A stretch of DNA of 64,000 bases, taken from positions 3,596,001 to 3,660,000 of the forward strand of contig CM027382.1 in the NCBI GenBank assembly GCA_015680905.1, in the 5' to 3' direction. Source of the DNA: Coptis chinensis (Eukaryota; Streptophyta; Magnoliopsida; Ranunculales; Ranunculaceae). The position numbers and the translations under genes are program-made. Numbering within the stretch: position 1 is the stretch's first letter; each line of letters begins with the position of its first letter. This document shows positions 48,501 through 62,300 of this stretch, piece after piece. The notes under the pieces were generated by a model. That model saw only the letters and a list, made by a program, of their open reading frames with translations. It did no database searches and had not been told where the DNA came from.

Positions 48501-49768
48501 CTTAGCCACCCAAAAGCCAAGTCTATAGCATGCCCATCAAATGTGTGGGGTTTTCTCAAAAGGCCACAACGCTAGTATGTTTGGAGCATTATAATATATC
48601 TACGATCCAAGACGACTTACTACACGATGTGGGAATTGGGATTAAATTCAATCCAGGCTATCACAGTTGGCAACGGTACAAACTTATCTAAATCTGTAGC
48701 GTCCATGTAACTAGAACCGCAACAGTCAGTAACAATAAATAACAAGAACTAATTTAAAAGGAAATACCTAACTTGAGTGTTGAAATAACCATCTCAAGAA
48801 ACTGCAAATCTTCAATAAGCTAAATCCAACAGTCCATAACAATTACATCCCTAATGTGACTTACTGAGTCGAAAACTACATCAAGGATTTGGATATTGGC
48901 ATAAGGTCAAACCAAAGTGCTCATATACAAGAAAAAACCTCGACCTTAAAGCAAATATCCAGTAAAACACTATGATGCACTTAGTAAAACTACAAGAAGT
49001 AGAAATAACTATAGAAAAAGAACTAAATCAAAGAAACAGTAAGAATTAAATACACCAAAACAGCATAAAAAAATTGATAAAACAAACGAAAAGTCGAAAA
49101 TTTTGAGAAACTTGTTTTACCTTCCGAGAACTTTAGTTAACATTTGAATACAAAAATCAAATGTTTGTTCTTCAGTACCAAATTTACCGTCGGGCTTCCT
49201 TATAACAACACACCAATTATCTGATATTGTCTCCAAATTACGTTCAGACAGATGATAATAACTGAATACATCATTAAGGTGGTAGTTCCGGTTCGTTGGA
49301 CTGAAGCGAGCAATTGACTGGACTGCATGAGAAGAAATAAAATGAAAAAAAGAAAGTCAAGTCTGCATAGTAAGCAACCATCCCCCTTTTTTTTTTATCG
49401 ATAAAAGATATAAGATTGATGAAATAGTTAAAATAATAAAATTACATCAAAACTTTAGAGCAAACCCACTCAATTTCAGAAAAAAGACAATATAGAGGGT
49501 TGGGTTGTCAAAATACGCTTACAGCAGAACACAAAAAATTTACCTTGTCGGCTATTATTTATTAAGCAATCTGGAAGAACGGCTAGAACCCCGGGCATTC
49601 CTGTAGAGAAATTTGGTAAACAGCTACAGAAAGAACCCATCCAATAACCTATAGTACTGATTACTGAATAAAGAACACACCAACCTTTAAGCTTATTTGA
49701 AATTTCAGCACCAAAACCAACAAAGTGATTCTCACACACAATCCTATAAATTTTCTTCTTTGCTTCTT
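45577..49768 (-). CDS. MORF/DAG-like protein with two MORF half-domains, 5' end not found
   Basis: Six exons join in phase: 49685-49768, 49544-49600, 49121-49322, 46483-46580, 46325-46395, 45577-45753, about 229 residues to a TGA. MORF (RIP) proteins are plant-specific partners of PPR proteins in organellar RNA editing. Exons 1-2 give EEAKKKIYRIV, FVGFGAEISNKL and GMPGVLAVLPD. Exons 3-5 give WCVVIRKPDG, TEEQTFDFCIQMLTKVLG, EEDAKKRIYIVW, FGFCAEIS and GLPNVIALLPD. So the MORF box occurs about one and a half times. The usual YGGDLF segment is missing and the last exon is novel. The exon for the beginning of the first box should lie above 49768. Six open, phase-matched exons argue for a real gene, but decay is possible. 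Confidence 0.65.
47130..47208. repeat. (CA)n / (GACA)n microsatellite
   Basis: An imperfect run of ACAGACA and CACACA units within the large intron of the MORF-like gene. Confidence 0.8.
47810..48208 (+). pseudogene. LINE RNase H-like (RVT_3) fragment in MORF-gene intron
   Basis: The plus strand reads FIAEALAMRLGLSLA, LHIQSDSEALISCI, SLTHIYREANATADTLAQNG and ends at 48208, matching the RNase H-like domain at the end of many plant LINE ORF2 proteins. Conserved residues SDS and REAN..AD are present. No reverse transcriptase precedes it. It lies antisense in the 2.5-kb intron between the third and fourth known exons of the MORF-like gene, so this is probably a 5'-truncated LINE insertion. Confidence 0.75.
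48200..48690. repeat. Tandem pair of about 240-bp diverged repeats
   Basis: Two units share CCAACAGT, GTGTGGGTTTTC, GATCCAAGACG, ATGTGGGATT and CAATCCAGG...TATCACA in the same order (about 48240-48435 and 48478-48667). They resemble common plant intergenic repeats with GTGGGATT...TCACA, but I cannot name the family. Confidence 0.5.
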
Positions 49769-50973
49769 CTATACAACAATTTAAAAAGAAAATTCTGATA
49801 CATGATACAATATGAACGACATAAAATTAAAAGAAAGAAAACCAATTTTTTAAACTAAAAAACTTGGGCTTTGAGTGCTTCCGAGTATTTTGTTCCGAGT
49901 ATGATATAAACCTACGTAGACATAGCTCCATCAATCTATTAAGGACAAATCTCTTTGATGATCATAACTCAAAAAACAGACTACCAAGTACCAACCAATA
50001 CGCTAGCATCAAAAAATCCTAATGACGTTTGTTTGTCCTTCATAAGCTGATGACAGGTACAACACAAGTTCTTGTCACATCTCAAACAACTTGTTGGCTA
50101 CTGTTTATCAAGGAGAGAAGCTTGGTGAGGAAGACGGGCAGATTTGGGTGTGGAAATGGGATGGTATCAGAAGCTTTGGCAGATTTGAGGAGTCTTTATG
50201 ATTGGGAGGTATTGACTACTATTTCTAGGGGTGAAGAGAATATTGGTGAGAAAATGTGAGTGGAAGTAACGAATTGTGACATGAACAAGCAAAAAATTGT
50301 TTGTGACAGGAGAATGAATAACCCTAATGACTCAATACCTAGAGCCACACAACTTTGAAAGAATCATTCCATTGCAAAAAGTAAAAAGTAGAGTCACCAA
50401 ATCAAAAAAACTGGCAAAGTCAGTGAACAAAAAGAAAGTTGTCGCAGGTGCCGACTAGCAAAGTCGGTAAAACCTTTGGGTGATGATACCACTACGTACG
50501 TGCATCTTCATTTACCCAGCCAGCCATTTGACTCTCAAAGTTGCTCTCTCCGACATCTTCTATATTCCGGTAACTTTCTTGTTTTTTTGCGTTTACTCTG
50601 TTGCTTTTGTTAAATCGGTTGCTTTGTTGAATTATTTACTTGGATGAGTCCAAAACCAAATTTATAACTAATTGTGCTTCATGGTTGTTATTTTGTTTGT
50701 TTGTTAACTGTGAGTTTAACTTTGCTGGATTTCTATCATATTGCTATTGGATTATTATTAGGATGTTGGACACACTTGGTCATTTGATTTTTTATTACCA
50801 TTTTCTATCAGGTACCACAGTGCATAGCTATGGATCTGTCCCCTTTGTTTGCCAGTATGTGCCTCATTGCAATATGTGTACTAGTTGCACTTCAGTTCAG
50901 ATTCATCCATTTGATTTCCTCCGGAGCGCACAGCATGACCAGGACAAAAAAAGGGCGGAAAAAAGTTAAAAGG
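49769..50973. other. Divergent upstream region of MORF-like gene and NAGK copy
   Basis: The missing first MORF exon should be here but I could not find it. On the plus strand, a possible 5' leader ending in TTCCG/GTAACTTTC near 50571 and an AG acceptor near 50811 suggest a leader intron before the acetylglutamate kinase copy. Confidence 0.35.
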
Positions 50974-51381
50974 ATGATCACATGTAAACCACTACCACCA
51001 CTGCCGTCGCCACAAACAACAGCACCACCACAACCACCACCACCACCACCTATAACAACAACAAAACCTAGACCATCACTAGCAATGATACCAAGAACAC
51101 CAGATCAAACCCGAGATAAAATCGTCTCAGAAGCCAATCCATACATCGCTGAGTTTAAGGAGAAGACCATCATTGTTAAGTACAGTGGCACCGCCACAAT
51201 GAAATCGGAATCTCATCAAGATTCAATCGTCCAAGACCTTGTTGCTCTCTCGCTCGTTGGTATTCGTCCCATTCTCGTTCATGGGGGTGGCCCAGATATA
51301 AATAAGTGGTTTGCTAGATTGCGTATTCAGTTTATAACACCCCGTGTTTTTATTCTTTGTTTTCCTAATAATAATCTTATA

Positions 51382-54300
51382 TCTTATATATAATGGGAAA
51401 ACTAGCCGCCATTTATTAGTTCCCGTATTCTATTTTTTAGACTAAACTTTTTAATCTAAAGGGTACCCAAAAGTTTCACCCGCGAAATTCTCGGAAGGCT
51501 TTAAGTGCAAGGGTATTTCCGATTTTCCAATTAGTTCCCGTTCCCCGGTTTGCAATCACTCTCTTTTTGCCGAATAATAAACCGAAACAGACGCACCGTT
51601 TCGAGTACTTTACCAGTTTATCTACAGGTATAAAAATTAACATCAAGAAAAAAAAAAACTTCTTTCTCCAGCAAAATAACGAAACTCCATCACTTATCTT
51701 TCTCAAATTCATTAATTCCTTCTTTTGTTCTCACCATTTAGACCTCGTTTCCAGATTAAAAAATGATGCGTACAATGTTCCATGGCGATCTTCAGAAACA
51801 GGTTTGATTGCATTTTCTTCCCGTCTCGTTCTCTTATTCTTCTTCCTCATTTTTCTTCACTTGAATTTTGCTACTATTGGATTGTTTAATATTAATCAAT
51901 TAGCGCTTCCCAAAATCTGTTTGAGGCTTTCGTATTTTTGTCAAACACAGGTCGCTGTTACAACTTAGAAGGACTACTAACAATAGTGTTGTTCAAAATG
52001 GGATTAAGGATCGATCATAAATTTATAGTAATGATGTGATCCTCTTACTCTTTTGCTTCTGCCTCGCCTTCGTCTTTGCTAATTCGTGGTAAGTAGTGTC
52101 TCTGTCTTCTTTTTTCTTCTCTTAATTGTTACATAGTTTGTAGTTTAATAAAAGTCCACATAGTATTTTTCTTTTGCCATTTCCCTTTCATGCATTTGCA
52201 TAGCATCGAGGCACGTTCATGTGCATTAGTTTGATGGAATTGATTTCTTTATGTATAAGAAAAATGAATGGACTCTCAAACAATCAAGGTTCTTTCACTT
52301 CGTGTCTTTCATTTTCTAAATCAAAATGGAACAACCACCAAAAATGTTTGTTTTCTCTCACCCATATATTCTTCTTCTTTAGCCCATAATTTATTTCCCA
52401 ATTTCATTTTTTGCATTTATCTTTTGTTTAGATCAGATTTGTATTTAGAGTGATTTTATTGTACTTTCAGATTACAATAGCAGTATCAACAGTTAATCCA
52501 ATGGTGTGTGTTTCGCAACTCCCATTTTTCAGGTGTGTTCATTTCAATTTTCGTCCTTGGTGATTATCCCGAGAGTTTAATGCATTATTTGTTACTAAGA
52601 CGTACTATGTGTGAACTAGATTGGATGTGCATTCTTTGTTTCTTTATACTAATAGATTGTCATACTATTGTTGCTTATGTTCTTCATTTTATAGTTGGTA
52701 TTGTTAATTCTGTTACATGTTGCTCTGTTGTTTCCATTACATGCTTCACTCTATAATCACTTTCGATTCTTTCCAATGCATTTTGATAGTATAATACTAA
52801 TAGCACTATGTTCCTAATTTTCTCATTACGTGGAATTGCGTGTACTGCACTTTTATTGTTTTCCACTGTTTAGTTTGTTATCAAGTAGAGTTTAGAAAAA
52901 AGTTGAATTGATTGACAGATAAAAAAAATTTAAAATCTCTTTTCATTAGTATTTCTTAATTCATATTACTCTTGGATTTCTTTCTAAACATTTTATTAAT
53001 TCATTTTAGTATTGTTAGAGTTAATTTCAAACACAGGGTGGGTGAAGGAATGCTTCATTACAGTTTCGCTCAAAATGGGATTATGGACCAATTTAAGGTA
53101 CGCTTAGGTATTCAAATATCTAGATACATCATGGAAACACCACGGTTTTGTCCGAATATACAACTCTGATCTATTACTTAGTAAGAAAGTGCACTGTTTG
53201 GGTTGTTGCCATTGACTTGACTTCACTGGGTACTTTCATATTAATTTTCTGACTTCCAATTATATATTGTTTTATTCTACTGGTGGCTTTGCATATCCAA
53301 AAAAAAAATTGTTTATGTATTTTTGCTTATAGCTGTCTCTGGATTTCTAATTGATTGTGTGTGAACCAGTTTCTCCTAGGCACCAAAAGAGAGTGATCTT
53401 TCTGTACTTTGCATTTGTGCTTTCCGTAAACATATCTTTTTCCATGAGTATTGAACAAACTTAACAATGTGTAATTAAATATGGAGTTTATAATATTACT
53501 ACGAAGTGCCTCTTTTATTTGTCGCTTAAAGCCACTACTACTTTTCCATTGATATGGATTTTTTTCTCCATTTGCTTAGATGCTAAAGCAATAGAAAACA
53601 TTTGAATAACTTACCTTATTGAATAACAGGTTATATTTGTTTTACTTATTATTTTTTCCATTTTTAGTCTTTCCTGCTAAAATCATTGTCTTAGGTATAC
53701 ATTTTGAGGATGGTACTATGAATGTTGTATTATATTATTAACCATACTATCCATTTTAGATTCATCTCTCTTCCAATCTATTTTCATGAACCGTGGAAAG
53801 TGTAAATAATGTTTTCATTAATCTTGGTTCATTATGTTTCATTATATTTCCTTTGTTATGATGGAAATTGAGTAGATCTTGAACGTAATGTGTTATTAAT
53901 TGCTAATGAACTTATTTGTGAATGAACCTTCACCCGTTTTCTTTTGTTGAAGACATCCTCTACCAGTAACTGATTCATGGGTTGAACAAATCCTTACAAC
54001 TCAATCAATTATGGGAAGAATTAAGTTGAAGAGAAGATACTTCTGAACCTACAATAAGAAGAAGTGGATTGATCACTGCTTCAACGTTTTTATACCTATT
54101 TCAAAACCAACGAGTAAACTATTAAGGTTATTGAATATTCATTCTCATCAATGTATTCTATTCTTTTCTGTCATATAGTTTGTTTGCCAACTGATTATAC
54201 TTATCGTGTTTGATCATGATATGAACTTTTAATTTTCTAACAACTGTGTCTATATGGCACTACCACCTATTGGAAACAATAGAATGCTAAGTAAATACCT

Positions 54301-57300
54301 TTTTGAGTTTCACACGCACCATTTTAGTAGATTCTCCACTTGGGTCTCTTTGAGCACCCAAGGATATACTTGAAATTTGGATTGGATAAAATGTGTCGTT
54401 AGTAGGTGGCCTTTTGTATGTAATTCACATATTAGTTGATTAGTAGAATTGTTGGGCACGAGAAAGTTAGTGGCAATGATTTCCACATAAAAGATTACAC
54501 AATACGATTTTATGTTTCACGATCATTATGCCAATGGTTTAGAATAACTTTCACCATTACACACTAGAGTGATAGCAGTCATTGTAAAGTTGCACTAGGC
54601 GTGACACAGTTCAAGATTTCATAGTAATTACATCTTTAGTTTCTTCTTTTTATTGGGAATGATTTCATAGTGCTTTATAAAAATTTTGTCTCTGGATTAT
54701 TTGTTTATTATTTTATTAATTTTCACTTGGGTGTCTGCTACCAATCTTTTGTGGCTCTTTGTGCATCTTACGTGTTGGCTCACAATGTAATAAGACATCT
54801 CATTCATTTTAAAGAACTATTCTTGCACTTTGGATGCATTGCTTTTGACATTATCTCATTTTACCATTGTTAAATGCAACATAGCCAAAAACTTCTCCCC
54901 TTCTTTGACTTTTAGTACGTAGCATATTTAACTTATTCTTCATTTATGCCCATTCACTTTTACATTTATATATTGTCCACACTAAATTGTTCTCTAACTT
55001 ATTGTATATAGTATTCTGTCATGCTTCGTTTCCTTACATAAGGTTGTCATTTATTTTTATCCAAAAATGGCAGCCAATGAAAACATGGTTTATTTGTTCA
55101 TCTTCTTATATATAGAACTGAAAATATATAAAAGTTTTCCCATTATATAGGCACATTATAGGCTCACATTAGAGGCTCAAATTGTTTAGTGACAATAATA
55201 ATTGTTTTGTTGGTGAACCCGGCTTACTATATGATTTCCTCAAGACTAAAATTTGTTGTGTTTTAGCACTCTCTTGCAAGAACTCATTATATACTCTTGT
55301 CGCACATTCATTTTGTTTACACTTAATTTTAAGAAACTTAGTTATCAGTATTTGTTTGCAACATAATGTGAATGGGCGTTTCCTAAAACAGGGATTAATA
55401 GTAGACATGCATGCTTAGCTTTTTGTTCGTTTTTTTTCCATTTTAAGTGCGCAGGGGAGGGGGCATCCATGGATGTGTCATGTGGAAAACAGGACCAAGA
55501 TTTTGGAGCCAATGGTGTCATGTGTCATTTACTATTACATTATCAGCATCCTTGAGGAAATTATCCCCTTGCTCATAGATCAAACACAAACGCACTTTAC
55601 AAAATTTCTACATTAGGCTAGAAACACAAGCAATCGAGTTTTAGATGTGCCTGGCAATCATATAATTTTAGGTTACAAGTTCTCACAAGCATTTAGGCTT
55701 GGTTTTTAATGCATTGTTACATTTTTACATTAATTGATTGATTGTGCAATTTTTAGATAATAACAATCTCAAAACGCGTGCAAGAACACCGCTTCGATCC
55801 ACAAGGCCAACAAGGATACGCACTGGGTTTCATAGATGTGCTAGGTGTTTTGTTACATGCAGTTTATGGTGGGAACAAGTACTTTAGGATTGTTTTTGTC
55901 CCCAATTTTCCTTTCAAGATTAGAAGGTACAGTCTTCTATGCCCTTATAAAAAACAAATAACTGGCATATAGTATTTGTTTTGGTTCCCAACCTTTAATT
56001 GATTATATAATATAGTTTCTTTTTAACTATTATCATCATCTAGGGATATTTTTATCCAATGCATTTCTTATTGACCCACATAAATGATATGTAATGAAGA
56101 AATTATTGCTCCAACGACAATGATACTTTTATAAGTCAGCTGTCAGTTGAACGCTGATAATGTTTCCTAATCAAAATATGGAGATTCGTAATTCTTGCTT
56201 CCTAAGGTTTTTTTTTTGCCCTTTTCATTATTTATCATGTACTAATTTATGAAATGATTATGTCATTTCCTACGCATTCGATGATGAGGGTTTACAATGA
56301 TTGTGTAACATCTATGATGTTTATGGTTTTGTTTCCATTTGCTTCCTAATGAATGAATAGGGGTATTTGATATATTTTTTCTCACAATGAGTTATCTATA
56401 GTGAATATAAGTGAAGTATTAACGTGTGATTATAGAGATCGGAACAAAAGTATCTCAGTAGAATCAATGCTTGAAAGGATTCTAAATTTGAGTTTACCAA
56501 GGATTGTGTTATGCGTAAAGCGAATCAGATTAATACAATATATTTTAGCCTTCATAGAATGTGTTAATTGATTGTCAACTTCTTCATATGCATTTAACTG
56601 TCGTATAATGTTGAGTTTAATTTCATCAGTAACTTTAATATGGTGTATTCTACAGTTTCATCATAAATTTGTTTGTTTATTATGTAGTTTTTGTTCTTGG
56701 CACATAATGGGCTACATTTTTCAGGCTTTGCATTCATCTCAATCGACAATGCATGTTGCTCAATTACATATAATAGAGGATAGGGAAGAAGCCCGAGTGT
56801 TACGACTTACAGCCAAGAGCATCAAGGTCAATATTGAATACGTTCAATTCCTCTCATTGTTGTACTTCTTTTGGATCTTCCATTTGTTATTGCTTAGTTA
56901 TTTGTTTACTTATGTTCTCAAGCGATCCTCCATTAAATGGAAACAGGATGTGGAGTATAGAGGGAAACCTCATTTCATCATCCTTGAACTAGGGATGGCA
57001 ACTAATATTTAAAGGACTGCCAAGATTAATATAATGCACATCCTCCGAATTTTGTTTTAATCGCTGCAGAAAAAAAATTGAAATTGTCTAAGAAACAGGA
57101 GTACCCCTGTCATGATGCCTTGATTAAGATATGATTATTCATTATAGCATGGGTTAAATTGTATCAAGTAATAGACTATGCAGCTATATTACGCTGGAAA
57201 ATCAAAAATTCTCCCCCTACCTTTCTCGTTGTGAAGATTACAAAATTAGTTAAATGGGTTTACATGTGGCTGGAACTCCCAAGTCATCTTACATTTGTCA

Positions 57301-59377
57301 TAGCAGAGAAGCTTTTCTACAATGTTAAGGACCTTATCCAGTTTGGTGCTGTTTGTATGTCTTGGCAATCCGTATTTATTGAAATTGAAAGGATATGCAC
57401 CGTTTACCTCGCCAACTTCCTTTGTTTTCGCCCATGCGACCTGAATTCAATAGTGATGATCGGGACGAAGTTGCTTCTGATCGACCGAGGATAGAGTTTC
57501 CAATTTCGGTTCGAAGTTCCTCATGATGGCATCGCCAAAGTTCGTCATGGGTGGTGGTGATAGTGCACAACAACTTAAATGTTTTTCTATTTAATCCAGA
57601 TTCTTTTAGCAGATTAATGGATTATTACATTTGGTACTTTTTTTTCTAAGTGAGCTAACTACTAACAAAAAAGTGTTAATGTATTCCTATGCAAAGAAAT
57701 ACATACAACACTAATCAAATCTCGAGGTAAACAAGGGGTAATTGCATCGTGTATTATGCAATACCACCATGGGAATAAGCTAATTAAAGCTACTATAATA
57801 CGCAAAATAAAAGGTCACCATAAGGATATGACGTCAACTTCAGCAGATGTTTAGTATTGTTCTGATTCGCTTTCAGTTTAGAAAGGATATGATGTCAACA
57901 TCTATTAATCACTGCAAGGATCCAGAATCCAGGGCTGAAAACAAAAGAGCAGTACATTTGTATTTTGCTAATAAGCTATATTGAAGTGCATTTGTATAAC
58001 ACTAAATTTTTTCCCAATACACCAATCTGTATTATGGATGTTTCTATAATCAAAGTTGTTGCTGCTTGAAAAATTGTTTCTATAATCATCTACACATAGC
58101 ATAGTGAGTGTGCACAATTGATAACGCTTTTAATGCCTCTGAACTTCTTCACTATGCACTCTGCACTTATTGCTAACTACTCACTACTCACTACATTTAA
58201 TTTGACTCTCAAAGAACCAACATTTTATTGCATTATGTTAATCAAGTGGAAGCCCGACACGTGCCAACAAACTGCATGTGGAGTTGGGTGATAATAGCAT
58301 TTTCATAATGGAGACCAATAACCAATGCAAAAATTGATCAAAGGATTGTGCGACTAACGACATGGTTAAACAGATGTAATTCAGCAATGCGACTAGCATC
58401 CATAATTTCTTCCTTTTGTCGCCTCCATACAGATGATTTGAAAAAATCATCACTCCATCATTTGAATCATTCGATCTCCATACACATGAAATAAGATTTA
58501 CATTATATTGAAAGTTTTTAAATGGTAATCTTGCTACATAGACATCTTACAGAAAGCTTTTATTTACACATTCAATTCACTCCACATATTATATCCGACT
58601 TAATAGATCTATATATAGAACAAATATTAACAATGTCCAATGTCTTTTTTCTAATTGTTTCTCATTGTAATCGTTTCTAAATAAATAAATAGAAAATGAC
58701 TTTTGTTAGCTAGCTACAATTTCTTTCTCTGTCCAAGCTCCTACTTATTTAAACCAACCAAAATATTTAGAACGGCAAAAAAAAGAGCTGATGGATTCGC
58801 TAGATAATTTTGAAGGCAATGATGAAAAAAATATTATTTTTCTTGCATTTTTTTTAGCTATTTTATTCTCCAATGTAGAATAACAATTATTTTGCACACT
58901 GTGATATAATATTCTTATATCTTACGGTAATAATACATCGATATGAATCAACGATGTTCTTCAATCACATATAGATGCTCGACAAGATAATTACACAACC
59001 AGCAGCACAAATGTTAACTTCATCAACATAATACCTATTTTTTTGGTAAATTAGTTTGTGGTATATGCACTAATAATTATATATTGACTAAGTTACAGGA
59101 GATTAAATACTTTTTCGAATATATTTATTTGCAATATGGCAGCTCAGCAAAAATCAAAGCAGACAAAGAACACAGGTACACAACTAGCATATTGAAGTGT
59201 TTTTTCTTATTGAAGTTTTCTGTCACACTTTGACCTGTATTAATCTAAATCATAATACATATTATATCCATTCAAACAAATGTAATATGTTACTAATTTA
59301 CATGCGTTCATTCTTTTGATTTTTTCCGCCCTAAATTTTCTTTCCTAGCACGTGCAAGGCACGTGCCCGTTTACTAG
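51382..59377 (+). mobile_element. Helitron, 8.0 kb, non-autonomous
   Basis: The 5' end TCTTATATATAATGGGAAAA lies directly after an A. The 3' end has the hairpin GCACGTGC-AAG-GCACGTGC, then CCGTTTA and CTAG at 59374-59377, followed by T. This is the standard plant Helitron structure with A/T insertion and no target duplication. Joining the flanks restores a continuous AT-rich stretch of the LTR-like element. No Rep/helicase frame is present. The interior has intron-like DNA with short open segments: HRVGEGMLHYSF near 53040, RFDPQGQQGYALGFIDVLGV near 55790, AQLHIIEDREEARVLRL near 56760 and an F-box piece near 57260. Confidence 0.8.
57159..57494 (+). pseudogene. F-box fragment captured in Helitron
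   Basis: The open frame contains WLELPSHLTFVIAEKLF, VKDLIQFGAVCMSWQS, which is an F-box (the SKP1-binding domain of SCF ubiquitin ligases) as found at the start of plant F-box/DUF295-type proteins. About 40 residues fit; after QSVF the sequence leaves the family and reaches a stop at 57494. No ATG context, no C-terminal substrate domain. It is most likely a gene piece carried by the Helitron. Confidence 0.65.
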
Positions 59378-62300
59378 TAATAATAAAGATAATAATGAAA
59401 ATAGATAATAGATAAAACATATATAGAATATCCAGCAGTTACGGACGGATAAAAGCCCGTAGGTAAATGGATAAGTGTTGTCCTTGTTTTTCAGGGAGTT
59501 TTCTCACGTAGAGTTTTTGGGAAAAAAAAACACAACGAGGGTTTTAGAAAAAAAATGAGAGTTTTACTAAAGGAAGGAAAGGAAGGTTTTTCCTGGTAGC
59601 TGGTTGATAATCGGAGAGCACTACAGGTGAGTAGATTAGTTTTTCTATTCACGTCTAACTTTACTGTTCAAAGATTCCACTCATGGTTTCTGCTCTTTTT
59701 GTCATTATTATTCGTCTTGTTGATGTGAAAACTTGTTAAACTGTCGTTATTAAAACTGGTTAAACTCTGGTTAAACTCGGAAAGTGGAATTTAACTGTCG
59801 AAGCTTATTGGGCACAATAATGGCGGTGCGTCCTGTTTTTGTTTTGGTTGAACTATTCTGTTGTAGTTGAACTTTGATGGTTGTGGTGTGATTGAATAAG
59901 GTTTGGTTGTGATTGTAAAAGTGTGGGTATGAGAATTGATGTTTGTGGGTTCTGTAGAAGCTTGGAGGGGTCGTCAATGGAGGCGCCAGCCTCTTAGAAA
60001 TCGTCCTGTGCCGTTTATACTTTTGGGGTGTTTTAAATTTCTCTCGTGGTATTGATTGTGGATGATTGGGTTTATGGTTGAGTGTGTGAGGACGTCGAGA
60101 TGGAGATTAGAGTGTGCTGTTGAAGCTCGAAGCTCCATTAATGGCGGCTTGCCCAAACCAAACACTGCAGTAACACAGTTTGAACGTTTTTTTGTTGATA
60201 TTGTTGTTGTTTGGGTTTGATGATGATAGGGTAGTGTAGCGTGGGTGTGGGGGCTGTCGATTGGAGCTTGGAACAAGCTTTAATGGAGGCCGAAATTGTA
60301 GATCTACTTTTGAAGAAAGGAATTGTTGTAATTAATAGAAGCTTTCGCTTTTGTTAATGTTGTTTGGGTTGTTATGGGGATCAAAACCGCGGGGTTGTAT
60401 TGGGTGGTCGATTAGAGCTTGGTGGTGGTCGGTTTTGGTGGTCATTGGTGGAGTGGAGAAGATGATGAAGAACCGATTTTGGGCTTGGGCCCTAATCGGT
60501 TAGGCCGAACCCTTATTGTTAGCTAGGCCGAAATGTTTAAATTCTTTGGGCCAATTTCTATTTCTTGTTGGGCCCGATTTTAAGTTATTTGTGGACCAGT
60601 TTAATTTAAAGTTTTTGGGCCGGTTTCGGTTCAATTCTTGGGCTGAATCACTTACTTGTTTTTTTGGGCTAGTTTCTAATATTGTTTGAGGCCAGTCCAT
60701 ATAATTTAAAATAGATCTACATGGGTCTTTCAACTTTTAGACTTTCGGGTTTTAAGGTTTGGGCTTGGCGGTTAGATTACGAGCACCGTGTTACCTTAAG
60801 CCATGAGCCATACACATTGACCTTAGCCATGAACCAGGGCTATAACCCTGAACCTGTTGAACATGGAAACGATAGTTTGACTTTGATCATGACGTGTTGA
60901 TTTTGACCAGAGTTGACTGTTGACCAGGGTTGACTTTGACCAGTTGACCCAATTTGACCTTTTAACTCGGATTATGATTTGGGTTATTAAGATAGGTCTA
61001 GGGCTATTAGCAAACTTGACTTTAGGCTAAGATTTCTATATATACGTGTGTATGTGTATTAACTACTATGTGATTTTGCAGTATTTTATGATATGCAACG
61101 TTATGACACTAAGACATCCCTGAAATTAATAACGCGTAAATAAAAAAATACAGGAATCAAGATACTCATTCGTTCTCTAAAATGATATATAAAATAAAGT
61201 TCAATAATGCGTAAATAAATTTACCGCACTCTTTTAGAACTCTCCACGCCTCAAGTTTTGGAATTGAGTTTTATGACTGTTGATGTCATAGGTTAGGTGT
61301 GCATTTATTGAATGTGCCATAAATGGCCCGTTAGCGTTATATATGGGTATTCATTGAATGTGCCATGAATGACCCGGGTATTCATTGAATGTGCCATGAA
61401 TGACTAGATTGTTTGGACTACCCTAGAGAGGAACTAAGGTATTCACCTTGCGGGTTAGTTGTATTCCTTGAGTGTACAGGAATGTAAGGTTGGGTAATTC
61501 CTTGAATGTGGCGGGAATGACCTAAGGTACATAGGTTGTGAAATATGTGTATAAGAAAAGTAATTGATTATTTGATAAGAGAAATTGATTTGATTATGCG
61601 AGTGTATTTGGGCTTGCATTGGAATACCTATAGGATATCTACACATATTATATAGAAGTTCTAACTTTCTTTTGCAGGAGGGTAGGACTTAATAACATTT
61701 TGTGCAGGGACGCGGTCCTACCCTTATACAGCAGTGGATATCGGTAAGTTTGAATTAAATGACTTAGTATTAAAACAAGTTATTAGAATTAGTTAATAAG
61801 ACGGAAGTCTTGCTTGGGAAGAAGCTATGCCGGTTGAAATGACGGAACTACCTATCTTCCAAGCTGTGAATGATTAAGTTATGGAAAAATATAAAGTGAT
61901 TGTTTGGATAATTAAAGTATGATAATGTTTATATGTGATTAGTCTACTCATACCAGCAAATTCCATTTTGCTGACCCATGTTTGCTTTGTTTTAGCAACG
62001 TGGGTGTGTTCTTGGGAACATAGGTGGAAGGCAGTAGAACCACGGCGTGTGATTTGGATTCTTGCCTGGAACAGTCCGTTAGTTCTTTTATTAGGTCTGA
62101 TCTTATTGGAAGGATGTAATAACGTAGGTTACATTTTTATATGACATGAGAATACGATGTTGGAAATTGTTATTCTTAAAGTTTGTTTATGTTTGTATTG
62201 GGATGGAAGAAAGTTTTTAATAAAGTGATAGTTGAGAAATTTGGAGATTTTTGTTGTTAAGTTGATCCTGTTGTGATGTGGGTTTTAGGTTTTGACATGT

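Noticed and set aside
51567..51968. 133-codon frame near the Helitron 5' end
   Set aside because: Low-complexity, AT-rich translation without a recognisable domain.
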